This document shows positions 14,123-26,948 of a stretch of 64,000 bases of DNA, piece by piece. Location: positions 7,738,715 to 7,802,714 of the forward strand of contig CM040446.1 of the NCBI GenBank assembly GCA_022749755.1, in the 5' to 3' direction. The notes under the pieces are model-generated. The model did no database searches and was not told the origin of the DNA. It saw only the letters and a program-made list of their open reading frames with translations. Made by a program: the position numbers and the translations under genes. Positions within the stretch are counted from its first letter, which is position 1; every line of letters starts with the position of its first letter. The stretch is from Azadirachta indica. Taxonomy: Eukaryota > Streptophyta > Magnoliopsida > Sapindales > Meliaceae.

Positions 14123-15507
14123 TAATAATAATAAATAATAATAATATTTCATTCTTTAGGAGGAGCAGCTAGCTTTCTTCTGAATAAATGAAATACATAC
14201 ATTCGGCTTTGGCTTTGGCTTTGGCTTTGGCTTTGACTTTGACTCTGTCTATGGCTCCGGCTTAGGCTTTGGGGTTTAATTGAATCAGAGTAATAATAAT
14301 AATTATTATTATTATTCATGATTCGACCTCGACCATCATATCAAATAGAAATGGAATCACTTCTACACGCCTACAATTGCGGGCTATGAAATGAATGACA
14401 GCACTTGTAATTCATAAAAACAAACTCTCTGTGTTCTCTGTGGATTATGCGATGCACATAAACGACGTATAAATTAACCTTTTATTTTTGCTTCTTTTGT
14501 AACTATATTTTGGGTGAATGTCCGTTATCCTTATTTGCTCGATTAATGCCCCCCTATCTTTTATATTTTTTATAATATTTTATTACCTTTCTAAATTTTA
14601 ATTTTATTTTATTTTTAATATTTTTAATTTTATTATTTATCAATTAATTAAATTAAAAAATAAAATTAAAAAAATTAAAAGATAATAAAATATTAACTAA
14701 AAAAAATAAAGAATTATAAACACTCTTATCTTATATTTTTGTTACTCGATATTAGTGTATTCAGAATACACACACTTAAATACTATAAATTCTAATACAT
14801 TTTTTCACACTTCTTTTCTGATATTCTTTTTAAGAAAATCATAAAATAAAATGTCTAACATTACTTTAAAAAAAAAAAAAATCCGAAAACTTCTTTTTAA
14901 TTAACATTTAAGTATTTATTATTATAAAAATCGATAAACACATTCCTTTTGAAAAAAATAAAAACATTTTTAAAATAAATAACCAATCACTTACATAAAA
15001 TTTTATTTTAAGTTTTGTATTAAATATTTCTTAAGTTCTATATTTTAAGTTTTGTCGTAGAATTTTCAACTTTAACAATATGTCTAACTTAGATTACAAC
15101 TTTAATGTTATAATGTTACGTGGCTAATATAAAAGTGAAATTGTGCTAAGGGAACATAGAATGGAATGTAAATGTAAAAGTAGTGGGTGAGGCCGAATGG
15201 TATTTATTATGATATGAAGATAATCTGAACCCACCAGAAAAAAATAATGGGAGCATAAATCTCACCTCCATTAGTTTCCCAGACAACAGTAATGTCTTTC
15301 TTCTTCATCATCAATCTATCATCTAGGTCCACCCTTGCTCGAATCATTATGTGTGTGTATTTATATATATATATATATATATATACATGCATTCTGTATC
15401 TGTCATTACAAATGAAAAGGAAAGAAAGAAAGCAGCTCTGGAATTGACAGATACGTAGGCTAATTTAGAAAAACTCCCCCCTATAGAAAAAGAAGGAAAG
15501 CAAAAGC
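11633..15507. other. AT-rich intergenic region between ERECTA and PAA2
   Basis: No gene seen. It holds two degenerate inverted-repeat stretches that may be old MITEs (about 12180-12600 and 13025-13280), a TGATG repeat near 13358-13390, an ATT-type repeat near 13696-13722, TA repeats near 13928-13950 and 15361-15384, AAT repeats at 14065-14146 and a GGCTTT hexanucleotide repeat at 14203-14240. The part next to 15508 should include the PAA2 3' untranslated region. Confidence 0.5.
14065..14240. repeat. AAT trinucleotide and GGCTTT hexanucleotide microsatellites
   Basis: An interrupted AAT array (14065-14146) is followed about 55 bases later by about six copies of a GGCTTT-like unit that decays at its right end into GACTTT and GGCTCC variants. 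No open frame of note crosses them. Confidence 0.85.
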
Positions 15508-18500
15508 TTAGCCCTTTTTGCTTGTTTCAAATCCATGAAACTGTAGAAGCAATGAGTTGGTGACGACAAATACAGAGCTCAGGGACATTAGCCCACCTGT
15601 CTCAAATCACATAGTTAAGTAATCAATGAGTTAAAAAAGCCTGTGATAAACAGGGCAAGGATATTTCCTAGGACCCATACATATATGTTATATTACGATC
15701 AATTCTTCAAATACTAATAATGAGGAATGAATGACAAGTTGATTGACTCACCAGAAAGTGAAGGTGTCATGGCAAAATCAAATTGAGGAAGCAATGCTCC
15801 AGCTGCAATGGGGATGGCCACAACATTATATGCTACTGCCCATGATAAATTCTGATACACTTTTGCCATTGTTGCCTGTGCAAGATCCACTGCATCTACC
15901 ACCTACCACAGAGGCCATCTCTGTTAGGAATCTCAAAATGAAAGCTTGGTGGAAGCCAACAACAATAAAAAAAGAAGCCCTTTCCACAGTCTCAAATTAA
16001 CTGTCTGAAAATGAGGTTTTCTGCTTAACTATTCATAGGCGAAAAATCTAATTTTAGAGAACCAAATCTATTTCTCCAGCAAGACTTTTAGATTAAAAAT
16101 TTTAATGACTTTTGTCTCTTCACCAACAAATCATGAATTTGAACCAGGAAAGTAATCTAGGGTGACCAAATGGATAGTCAATGAACCATCTGTCAAGATT
16201 TATATAAAATTTGGCTACTCTTTATTTTTCCACTGAAAACTACTTCAGTACATTTATCTTTTCATGAAGATTAAATGTAATTCTTACAAATTTCAAATTT
16301 CAATTCTCAGTATAATCCAGGAAACTTTTGCTAAAAAAAATCAATTTTATTGCATTACCTTTGTAAATCCAATCATCTAAAGGAATTCTGATGCAAGTAG
16401 ATGATCACACACTGCCACACAAATACTTGAATTCTTATCATGTAAAAGACAATTTTCTATCACAATGATTCTCCAGTTGAAATAGTAATGTCCAACTTTT
16501 ATGGACTGCAAAGCAGATAACATGGTTCAACCTTGATTCAAAAGGGAAAGTAGACATCAGAGTTCAGTGAAAGAGTGTCCAATAAATGAACAATGAAAAC
16601 ACTACTCATATATGGAATAACAGACATCTAGGATTCCATCATACTACCAAGTTGAAAACTATAATGATCTCGGAATAAACATGCAAAAACAATACAATAC
16701 CCATGGGCACATGGCTGCATCGATAGAGAATGAGAAAAAATATAATGTCCAAAGCAAACATACTTGCGATAGTTTGTTTCCAAGAAGTACAATAGATGCT
16801 GCAGTTGATGCGGCATTTTCTTGTGCTTGAATCTGCAGTGCAATCCCTACATCCGCAAGAGCCAAAGATGGTGCATCGTTTATGCCGTCACCAACCTTCC
16901 AAAAGAAATAAGACATGTTAGGAGAACATTAAAACCAAAAGCTATAAGCCTTTGTTTTCTATACATTTGTTTGTTGGACATGAGGGTCATAGGCTTCTTT
17001 TGATATTAAGATTTGGTGGTTCCAAGAAAGTTGATGTGGATAAAAGCACTAAATATCAAATATTAATAGTAAAATAGGTGAATTTTATTAAAAATTAGTG
17101 TTACTAAATACTTTTAGAGCACCAAAGTACCACATAAAACCATAGATTATTGAGTTCCCAGCGCATGCAATATCTGACAGAAAAATCATATTCACTAGGG
17201 GGTAATAACACTCAGGTCCCTGATTTGTCATGATTTCACAAATAAGGATAGTTTGTCCATTTGTACAAAATAGTCCCTAACTCTATTAAAATGACTAAAT
17301 TACCTTATGACATTGAATTTTGACAATCACAATGGAAAATATAACTTAACACTAAAGGATCTTTTAGTCATTTTAATAGGGGTTGGAGACTTATTTAATA
17401 CGTGAGAACAAACTATGTCCTTGAAAAGCATAAAAACTGAGGGATCCAGAAGTTATTAACCAAGTTCACTACCATTCTAGGATGTATAGGTCAATATCGT
17501 TTTCTTATATTGATATGAAAAGCTAGAGGAATAAGATATCAGGTTGCAGATGGTACCATCGCGACATGATGTCCGGCTGTTTGAAGGGTTGATATAAACT
17601 CCGACTTCTGCTGTGGAGTCAAGGAAGAGTTGATGTATTCTTTTCCTATTCCAACTTCCTTTGCTGCAGCTGCAACTGCCTCCTCCCTGTCTCCTGATAG
17701 GAGGAGAGTTTTGATGCCCTTCTTCTGAAGCCTTTCAACCAAAGGAACGAGATATGCACATAAGGCAGGGAACCACATCACAACAATAGCAAGTGGACGA
17801 GTGTATTAGCATATACTATATAAATAATACAGTAGTGGGTTCAATACATGAAAATAGACAAGGTTATTCTGTCATAACCTACCATTTGAATTCACTCCAG
17901 TTACACTGAACACTTGATCCACCAATCACACCTCAATAAAATCATCAATCAACTAATCACCATTAAAGGACTTTGGATGGAAAATTTGATGTAAAGAAGT
18001 GGAGGATTATCTACTGACAAAAAGAAAAATGGAAGAATACTGTTGACAGTCGAGTACTGCTGACTGTGATTCCAAAAAATCATATTAACTTATAAATATA
18101 TGATTTTACGAAAAATAATCTAAAAAGCAAAGCCCACACTTCAGCTCAAACTTACTCCTCAAATTGGAAGATATGACAAGACTTCCTTTCAGTGGTAATT
18201 GAAACTAAAAACATATCATTACAAAATAAAAAATTATCTCCTGTTTCAGGACAAATATTTAGGAGGAGAAGATATCAATAGACAGGCTGAATATTACTCT
18301 TTGAAGACTTTGAAAGGAAATTATGTTTGAAAGATACAGATTATGCAATAATCAGATAAATGAGGGGTTGGGGATTGAAGGGTGGATATTAAAGTTTTCA
18401 TTGCAGTTGGAAAACTAAGCATACTTGCCGTAATCAGGTCTGCTAATGATAAATTAGATTGGGTAAAAATCAGTTGGCTGCTTTCCTTATAGAACTTGCA

Positions 18501-21500
18501 ACCTAATTTACGTATCAAATCAGTAACTGAAAGTTGTCGCGATATGCACAAGAGTTCGTCAGCATCACAACAAATTATGAGGGAGCAACTTACCTTCTTA
18601 CAGTATATTCAGCATCGTGGCGCAAACTGTCAGCTATTGAAATAGCACCGATAATTCCATCTCCTTCACGTCCAACATAGACAACTGTTTTTGAATAGTT
18701 TGATGGCGATGCTACTTCTGATGACTGATGCCTTACAGCATGTTCCAGACGCAATAGATCAGAAAGGTATGCTCTTGTCTCAAAACGTTCATTAACCCAT
18801 TCTAAAGTACCAACAGCAACCAAGCGTCCATCAACTTCTGCTAAGATCCCAAAACCTGGTTCTGCTAATTGCCCTCTTGTGACTGGGATGGTTAAATTCA
18901 ATGATTCAGCTTTGTTTACAATAGCTGTTGCAATTGGATGTGTTGCTGTTTTCTCCACGGCAGCAGCAATTTTAAGAATTTCTGATTCCTCATAAGAAAA
19001 GGAGGCCACATTAGAAATCGCAGGTTTCCCTTCTGTCAGTGTTCCTGTCTGAATGCAGTAAAGAGGAATTAGTTAATGTAAAACTTCCATTAGCATAATT
19101 TAGTAGTTCTTGAACTACCTTGTCTAAAGCAATATGATCTATGTTGGCCAATCGTTCTAACACATCTCCACCCCTTATAAGAAGTCCTTGTTTTGCTCCT
19201 GATCATTTTAAATGCAACAAAAGCAAACTTTAGAGCTTCGAACGAGTACAGTATCCCTAAAGTTGAGAAGCATGCAAGACCCAACAACAAAGTTGACTAT
19301 TTAATTTTATTTTTCATATTTAATTGCATCCAGTGGGCACTAACACTATTCCCTGATTTATGACAATTAACTAAACCATCTCATAGTTGATGAGATACAG
19401 GAAAAGGTTCATGAAAATACCAAAATTCCCCAGTGAATGAAATTTTTATCGTCCAAGAGAAAGATACTCCACAGACCATCATTTCCCAAAAGAACCTTCC
19501 TTAAATGATCAAAGATATCACTGGAAGTAAGAGCCAGCAAGAGCTATGAGCTATCCATATTTTATCACACCAATTTGTGACTCATTTGAGCATTGTGTCG
19601 TGAAGATCCTTTAACAATGTATAGCAAATAGAAAACTAACTGAATTCTCTTAAACTTCCACAAGGAAGTTGGTCCCAAGACATGAAGCCAAAATTTCAAG
19701 GGACAATGAATATTGAGGAAGTTGTGGTTAAAATATGCATGAATGAGCAATGCAGTTCTCTTCCAGCTTTGTAGGTATCATACATTGTCAAAATAAAGTT
19801 TGTGAACAAGTTAGATGATATACCAAGAGAGGTGCCAACCAATATTGCTGTGGGTGTGGCAAGGCCCAGTGCACATGGGCATGAAACTACCTGGGAAACC
19901 AAATCAATATCATAAACTGCGAGTATTAATAAGAAATAAATGTAAAGACCTCAATAGAAACTACATTCAGCATTACTTACCAGTACATCCACAGAGAGTT
20001 TCAAGCTCAAAAGCAAAGGATTCCCATCTGGTCCGGCCATATCACTGAGCAAAACATCTGGAAAAATGTGCGATCCAATGTAGTACCTAAACATGGAATA
20101 AAGGAAGTCTAAGAAGCTTATGGTGAACATACATGATCTTGTTCAAGTTGAAAGCTTTCTCAGACAATAGAAAGAGAAAAAAATAATTCAAATTATCGAT
20201 AAAAGCTTCCACCCCCCACACAGAAAAAAAAGAAAAAATTAACGATAAAAGCTAGTTACCCAAGGTTGAACCATGAAGATGGTCCTCCTTAGGAAGAAAG
20301 TTGAAAAGTGGCTCAAGTAGCCTCATCCTCGCTGTGTATCTAAGGCCTCAGAAGAAGGTAAAACAATGAAATCTTGACAGGCAAAACATTAATATAAAGC
20401 AATAGTTCACATTCATTTTCTCAAAGCATTAAAACCTTGCAAAAACTAATCAAAGTCCAATTTCACTTTGAAATCCCTTTAAGCCTGTTCAATATGCATG
20501 GCTTTAATGTTGATACAAGTAAAGAAGCAACCCCTACCAGAATGCAAATGTTGCTGCCGATAGTGTCATTACAGTATATACAAATGGCCCTGCTATTGTA
20601 TCTGCAAGTCTCTGTATAGGAGCTTCACGGCCTTGAGCCTCTTCAACCTAAAGGTCAGAACACAAAACTTAATATACACCAGAAATATTCATTACTAGTC
20701 CACAATCTAAGCTTAGAGCTCTTACATGTTTAGAGATCATCAAATGCAGACGCACTTGAATATATCAAATTTAAAATTCAAACAGTGCCTAGAAAATGTT
20801 TACCTAATCCAGAGGCAGAGGCATGAAAATTTGAGGCCAAGATGATGCCATGGGATCTATTTACCTAGTCCACTTGTCTTTCATGCAACTAGTCAGTGTG
20901 AAGCAGATAGTGTAACTTAAAAACTAATAGTCTCACAGCAGATATTGTTTCATAAACATGTTGAGAGTGAAAAATGACTTTAGATAGCACAAATTGCATA
21001 GTTTTGCGAACGAACATGGCAGATATGTGCTTTTACTTTTGCCATGGCACTTTGCAAGCTAACTGTTAAAATCTTTTTCCAGGGAAAAGAGGTGCATGCA
21101 GCAAAGCACTTCGTTTTTGCTTTTTTAAGAATGTGTCTTCACAGCAGGTGTCCATAGTTCATTATCAGTAAAGTAAATAACACACAGAACAAAGAATCTC
21201 TTAAACTACATATGCAAACAAGGACCAAGACTAGTATACTTGAGTTCTGCACGGGAGTTATTCAAATGTTAAAAACATAATAGATGTATATGAAAGGACT
21301 CATTCAAATGTTAAAAATATAATTGAAACTTGTTGTTTTGGCCAATTATCAGATACCATTAAGGAAAACAGCAGATCTTTGTACCCAGATGAAATTCAAA
21401 AGGATAAAATAATTTAGAGCCATCAGATAGAAACAATTTACTAACCATGGATACAATTTTGGAAATCATTGAGTTCGACCCAGTGGAAGATGCTTCAATC

Positions 21501-24500
21501 CTTAAAGGACCATCCTGAAATAAATGACAATGTTGCAGTAATAAACCCTAACCCAGTAAAACAATGCAACAACCATGGATAGAACAAAAAGAGCATTGGA
21601 AATTCAATTTCATAAGGATTTACTAATGCATGCATGATTATGTAGATTAAGCCTGAACTTGTCAACATCATTTGGTGAGAAGCGAACTTTAATGTGAAAC
21701 AAAGTGTCTGTGTTGATCTCCTATCCAATAATAATCTTAATTATTTAAGGTAAATATCAAAATTGTCAATATGTCTGTCTCAAGGATTATCAAAGAATAA
21801 AAAGTCCCACCCTAAAACAAGTCAAAAGGTCTAGGAAATGATATAACATTATTTCAGAATATTAACCAAAATTAACCCTTTTTTATAGCACAAAATAAAA
21901 AATGACCACCTAATAAATGTTATTAAAAAATGGACAATATAACGACTTTTGGACCAAAATAACCCATGACAACTTTTGAATCAAAACTTACAAAAATTTG
22001 GCTTTATTTGAAACCTACTTTTGAGTGTGGAGAAATTTTCACCTTACCTCGAAACTAATTTGGCCTTACTTGAGAACTACTTTCGAATATGGTGCAAAAT
22101 TTTGCCTTACTCGAAAGTATGTTTTCAGCATTGATAAATATGGTCATGGGGGCATTTTGGTCCAAAAATCGTTATATTTTTCATTTTTGAATAACATTTT
22201 ATCAGGTGGTCATTTTTTATTATGTGATATAAAAGTTGGTCATATTTGATTGAACCCCTTAGAAATATCCTCTCATAGGTGATTTAATCATAAAATGTAA
22301 TTTCTCCTAAGCATACCCAATTTATTGTTCCAGCTGAGACAGAGAAACCTTCTTCTTTAAATACAGGAAGCGATTCTCCAGAGAGCATGGATTCATCGAC
22401 GACACTTCTTCCTGCAAGAACTCTTCCCTGTACAAGGAAATTTAATCTTAGCTGATGTTGAAGGGAGCAAGCAATTTTTAAGTTTCACATATTGCATGAG
22501 CACACATATACTGCAACCTTAATTTTCACATCAACATGTTTATTTAAATTGTTCTAATAAGAGTACTACAATAGCACTAACTTTTATGGAGTCTTTAACG
22601 TGTCCTGCTAAAGTTGTTGTGTACTCCATACCAATAACATTGATGGGGGCAATCAAAATCTAGTTGGACAAAGCATGGTGGGGTTTTTTGCTTTCTACTT
22701 TGTTTTTGGATAAGAGAAACATTTTAAACACAACAGCTCAAAGAGTTCTACAGTAAGAGCCACTACATGTTTACCACGCATGACTGATTCTTGATGACAC
22801 TTCTTTTTGTACTATTACAAAGTTTGCTTGAAATTAATATGTTAATCTGTACAGTAAGAGCCAATACATGTTTACCACGCATTACTTATTCTTGGCGACA
22901 CTTCTTTTTGTACTTTTATGAAGTTTGCTTGAAATTAATATGTTAATCCGTGGCATACCTATGAGGTGTCATGATAGTTTCAGAAAAAGTACTGCACTGT
23001 TTTACACCATATATATAGCTATGCAATGCAGGCTTGTTTTAGTCTGTTAATAGTGTACCTCATTTATTACATGACTAAAATTCAAAAATAGGAGCCTCCA
23101 TTAACAAGCTGAGACACTTACATCTACAGGAATAGTTTCTCCGGGCAAAACCAACACAGAGTCTCCAACTCGAATTTCATCAGTTGGGACCTCAACACAA
23201 ATTGCATCAGAGCAAAGAACACTATCAGCAGAGGAGCAACTTTCTGATGAAGTAATTACAAGTCTTGATTGAGTGGATATGAGTGACTGCAATAACAAAG
23301 CTCATGGTGAAACACAAGTAAAAAAATTGTATAATACTGATATAATACAAACTCGATGTTCAGAGATTCAACTACACAAGTTGAACTAAAATCGCATTAA
23401 ACATATTTAGCATCATTTCAGCAACTAACAGAACATTAATGGAGTTGCAACATATTGGATAACAACAGCTATAAATTTCAACTAGAAATGCAAAAAAAAA
23501 AAATAAAGTGGCAAACACTACTGTTAGAATTAAATACAGACTATTTCGTTTTTCTATATTTACTATATTTAATCTTATTAAGTATCTTTCTTCTTAAATA
23601 ACATTAGTTGTTCCTTAGTTTGTTTATGTTTTCTAGATTACATTGTTTTATTATTTTAGCCTATATAAAGACATATCCATGTTCTTAACTTTATATAAAG
23701 ACTTAATATAATATTTTATTTTCTTTAACAGGTTCTATCCCAGGTTTAAGATTTGTATTAGAGTAATTTTGATAGTTATGTGTTACTCATACAAAAAGAA
23801 CAGGAAACTGTCACTTCCATCGCGCACCACCAATGTTGCCCTCTTTCTATATTTTTCTGTTTAATTTTGTTCAGGCCCCTGATCTTTTATCATTCAGAAC
23901 CTGGATTAATTGCAGCCCTGCCCCATGCTTTCATCATTCAGATCCCAAAGTTTTTGCCTTCTACCAACCTCACAGATTTTATCTGTCAGCTCCTGCCGTT
24001 TATCATCAACATCCCAAGTCTTTTATCATCTAGGCCCCTAAAACTTTTAACACTTTACATATAAGTTCTTGAAAAATCTCCTTTCTCCCTTGGGCCATAC
24101 TCGGATATCCCCTCTACTCGCCTTTGGCCCTACTCAGATATCCCTCTCTCGCCTTATGCCCTCTACCGGGATATTTATCTACTGCCTCTAGTCCTTACTG
24201 AGATATGTCTCTATTGGACATTTTAGGCCTTTTGGATTTTTCTCACAACTACTTGGCCCTATACAGACATACCCTCTATTCGCCTTTGGCCCTTTACTTG
24301 GATATTTCTCTACTAGCTTTTATTAGCTTTTGGATTTTTCTCACAACTTTGGGATTAAGGCCTTTTTGGTTTTCTCCTCACAAATGCTTTAGGATTCTCC
24401 CATCCTCTTCTCAATTTGCATTGGGCTTCTTTGCTTCTAAACTCAAGTTTACTACACCATTTTAAATTTAAGAGAGAGTGTTAGATTTAAACATAAACAT

Positions 24501-26948
24501 ATTTAGTTTCTATATGTTTATTTTTATTAAGTATATTTCTTCTTCAAGTAATATTAGTTGTTTCCTAATTTGTTTAGCTTTTGTAGCTGATGTTACTTTA
24601 TTATTTTAGTGTTTATATGTACTTAGTTTAATATCCAAATAAAATCAATACAATATTTTATTTTCTCTAACAGCAACAAAGAGCACAAAAATAACCAAAG
24701 CAAATGAAGAGGCAGCAAAGAGGAACTAGAACTGTGAGTATTCTTTCTAGGTGATCTAGTAGAGGGGAAAAGAATAAATGTTTTCCTGTTTCAATTTCAG
24801 CAAAGGGTTCTGAATTCAGGATGATCAAGATTATCTTAGCGTGAAGGAGTGTCACTATATTGGTTTGAACCAAGATTATGTAAAAATGACAAGTCAAATC
24901 ATTTCAAAGATTTACACATGGCCTGGTGTCGAGCAATCCGAAAGCTCCTACACACAATGGCAGGCATGAGCAATATTCTATTCATGCACTAATAGCATTA
25001 ATGAACCAGCAGGGACCTAGCACCAATATAAATTTCCAGATAGAAGCTACAACCAAGCCTGATTTCAAAGAGAATGCATTGTAGTAAGTACCAAGTTTAC
25101 TCCTTCAAACTTTAGATTTGAAGCTCATTGTAACTTACTAAAAGTTCATTCATGTTGCTAGATGCTCTAATCCTTGCCCTTTCTTCGAGAGAACGTCCCA
25201 GCAGTACGAAACCAAGAAGCATGACCTGAATACTAAAAAACAAGATTCTTCTGTGAGAAATTTACAATTAGGAAAAAAATTCTAATGAGAAAAGAAGCAA
25301 TGCATACAAACTATTCAAGGAGAAGAATCATTATTACATGAAAAATGATGAAAAAGGTTGTTCCACTAGGATCAATTTAAAACATTACAAGCTATTTTAT
25401 AGGACCACACAAAATGCACATGGCAACTTAAGAAATCATAGCAGGACTGAAAGTAAAACAAGTCACCGGTTCATCAAAGAATGATCCATCCCATTCAAGC
25501 CCAGGGTTCAGAAGTGAAACCTACAAGAACAAACAATTTAAGAATAGTATTTTGGGCCTATTGAATTTGAAAGAATCATGCCATCCGGAAACTGAAGAAA
25601 GAGTCTTACCGAACTAATGAGAAAAGAAGCAATGCACCCAAAACCCACTAGAGAATTCATATTAGGTGATCCTCTCTTGAATGCCCTTAAACCATCAAAT
25701 AGCAAGTCTGCAACACATTTATATTTAATGTAAATCAAAAGGGCCTCATGAACTGAGTTCAATATTTTTCACATTGGGTTACAGAGTCAATTTTTGTTAT
25801 ACATAGTGATACTAGAAACCATTTAAGATTTGAAATTAAGCAAATCCCTTAAATTTATTTTATAAACTTAAAAGCTATCTTTGAAAGTATACATAGAAAC
25901 CTATATTATACTAATAGTATACACATAAGCTAAAACAGATAAATAAAATGCATTGCTGAAACTGAGAATGTGGGTGGCAACTAACCTCTTCCGGGTCCAA
26001 ACAAAGACCCTAATGCAAATCCACCTTTGACATATGAGTTATGTAGCACCTCCCAGAACGACCCTAAACCAACCACAACAAATCAAATTACAGTTAAAAT
26101 TACAACCACTTAACTAACATTATCTTCAACCATTTGATTTTCAAAGATATTCAAGCATTTCATAAAGAAAAACTCCCAAAAACAATAGTTTTTGGATATT
26201 TTCAAAGATATCCCTTAAAATCTGTTAAAAACTCATTGATGCTCCATTTAGTTTTGTAATAAGTTCAAGTCTGCCAGATTTTAAACAAACCTCCAAACAG
26301 GTAAATGAAATTACCATGAGCAACATGAATCCCCAAAGAATGCAAAATATGAGAAGCATGAGAGCCACAACACAAGGCCACCAAAGTCCAAGCAAACGCC
26401 AAACGATTCCTAGTTCTTAAAAGCAACTCCTCGTTCTTCTTCGCCATCTCCTTCCACTTCTTCAGGTTCTCCGCCACTCCGAGCCCCGACACTCTCCTCT
26501 TCGCCTCGAATCCACACTCCGTCAATCTCTTCCCTAAACTCTGCGCAACGTTGTTCACAACCTCTTCACTCTCCACAACAACTTCCGGTTTTAGTTTGAC
26601 CGCAGCCGTCTCGGTCAACATGTTGACAGCCACAGAGTCGACGCGGTCGTCGGCCGAGAGAACAGATTTGACTCGCGCCACGCAACCGCCGCACATCATG
26701 CCCCCGACGTCGAGGAGAATCGTGGACTCTACGCGTCGCTTTGGAAGCTCAAACGGTGCATTTTGCGGTTGAGTTCTGGTTTCAAGGGAGTTCCTTACGG
26801 AAGGATATGAATGCCGCCAGCGTCGTTTCGGAAAACGAGAACGAGAAGAGAATTCAATTCGGTCGAAGTGGAACTTTGCGGTGCAACGATAAGTGAAGAA
26901 AAGGTCGGGGCGAGGCGAGATAGAGAGTCTTAGTAAATCAGTCGCCAT
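15508..26948 (-). CDS. PAA2: Copper-transporting P1B-ATPase, chloroplast thylakoid (PAA2/HMA8), 17 exons
   Basis: Known role of PAA2/HMA8: ATP-driven copper transport into the thylakoid lumen for plastocyanin. Exons from the start: 26315-26948, 25986-26063, 25610-25707, 25467-25520, 25139-25225, 23122-23286, 22317-22427, 21446-21514, 20538-20647, 19981-20086, 19824-19890, 19119-19198, 18594-19048, 17557-17731, 16764-16895, 15752-15902, 15508-15596. All boundaries are GT-AG and the frame closes to 886 codons plus stop (Arabidopsis about 883). Visible parts: basic transit-peptide-like start 1-70, heavy-metal domain with MCGGC (Cys 86 and 89), actuator motif SGES (388-391), copper motif CPC (508-510), phosphorylation site DKTGT (Asp 552), His-Pro of the nucleotide domain (590-591) and GDGIND (765-770). 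All core catalytic motifs are present. TGES reads SGES, a mild change. It is head to head with the YGGT gene. Confidence 0.96.
17198..17464. mobile_element. MITE in PAA2 intron 14
   Basis: The ends are reverse complements over roughly 100 bases (GTAATAAC and TCCCT words near the left end, mirrored at the right; ATTAAAATGACTAAA shared farther in). The element is flanked on both sides by TTCACTA (17191-17197 and 17465-17471), a 7-bp target duplication. Such elements are non-coding and are mobilised by transposases encoded elsewhere. Confidence 0.8.
21860..22253. mobile_element. MITE with long inverted arms in PAA2 intron 7
   Basis: Both arms are about 105 bases and are clear reverse complements; each carries AAAAAATGACCACCT, an AATGTTATT-type word, and ATAACGA followed by TTTTGGACCAAAAT. 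The centre of about 180 bases is unrelated and non-coding. The exact ends and target duplication are uncertain. Confidence 0.8.
22749..22950. repeat. 101-bp tandem duplication in PAA2 intron 6
   Basis: Bases 22749-22849 and 22850-22950 are two head-to-tail copies with only a few differences. They lie wholly inside the intron between exons 6 and 7 and touch no splice site. Confidence 0.9.
23522..24672 (+). mobile_element. TRIM-like miniature LTR retroelement in PAA2 intron 5
   Basis: Two related direct repeats, 23522-23730 and 24479-24672, both start with TGTTAGA and end with TCTTTAACA or TCTCTAACA, as LTRs do. A purine run (AAGAGAGAG, 24470-24478) sits directly before the right repeat, fitting a plus-strand polypurine tract. 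A degenerate methionine-tRNA primer-site-like word (TTGTATTAGAGT) lies 22 bases inside the left repeat. The interior of about 750 bases has no gag or pol and holds pyrimidine-rich repeats. Length and content fit a terminal-repeat retrotransposon in miniature, inserted antisense to PAA2. Flanking pentamers (ACTAC and GCAAC) match only in part. Confidence 0.72.
24090..24360 (+). repeat. Imperfect repeats inside the TRIM-like element
   Basis: The phrase CTCGCCTTTGGCCCTACT followed by a GGATATCCCTCT-like word recurs four or five times with spacing of about 35-40 bases, and GGATTTTTCTCACAACT recurs near 24232 and 24332. The repeats are divergent and carry no reading frame that looks selected. Confidence 0.7.

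Noticed and set aside
23753..23764. Possible tRNA fragment near the TRIM left LTR
   Set aside because: Only a degenerate primer-binding-site-like word; no cloverleaf sequence around it.
26551..26772. 73-codon plus-strand frame
   Set aside because: Antisense shadow of PAA2 exon 1.
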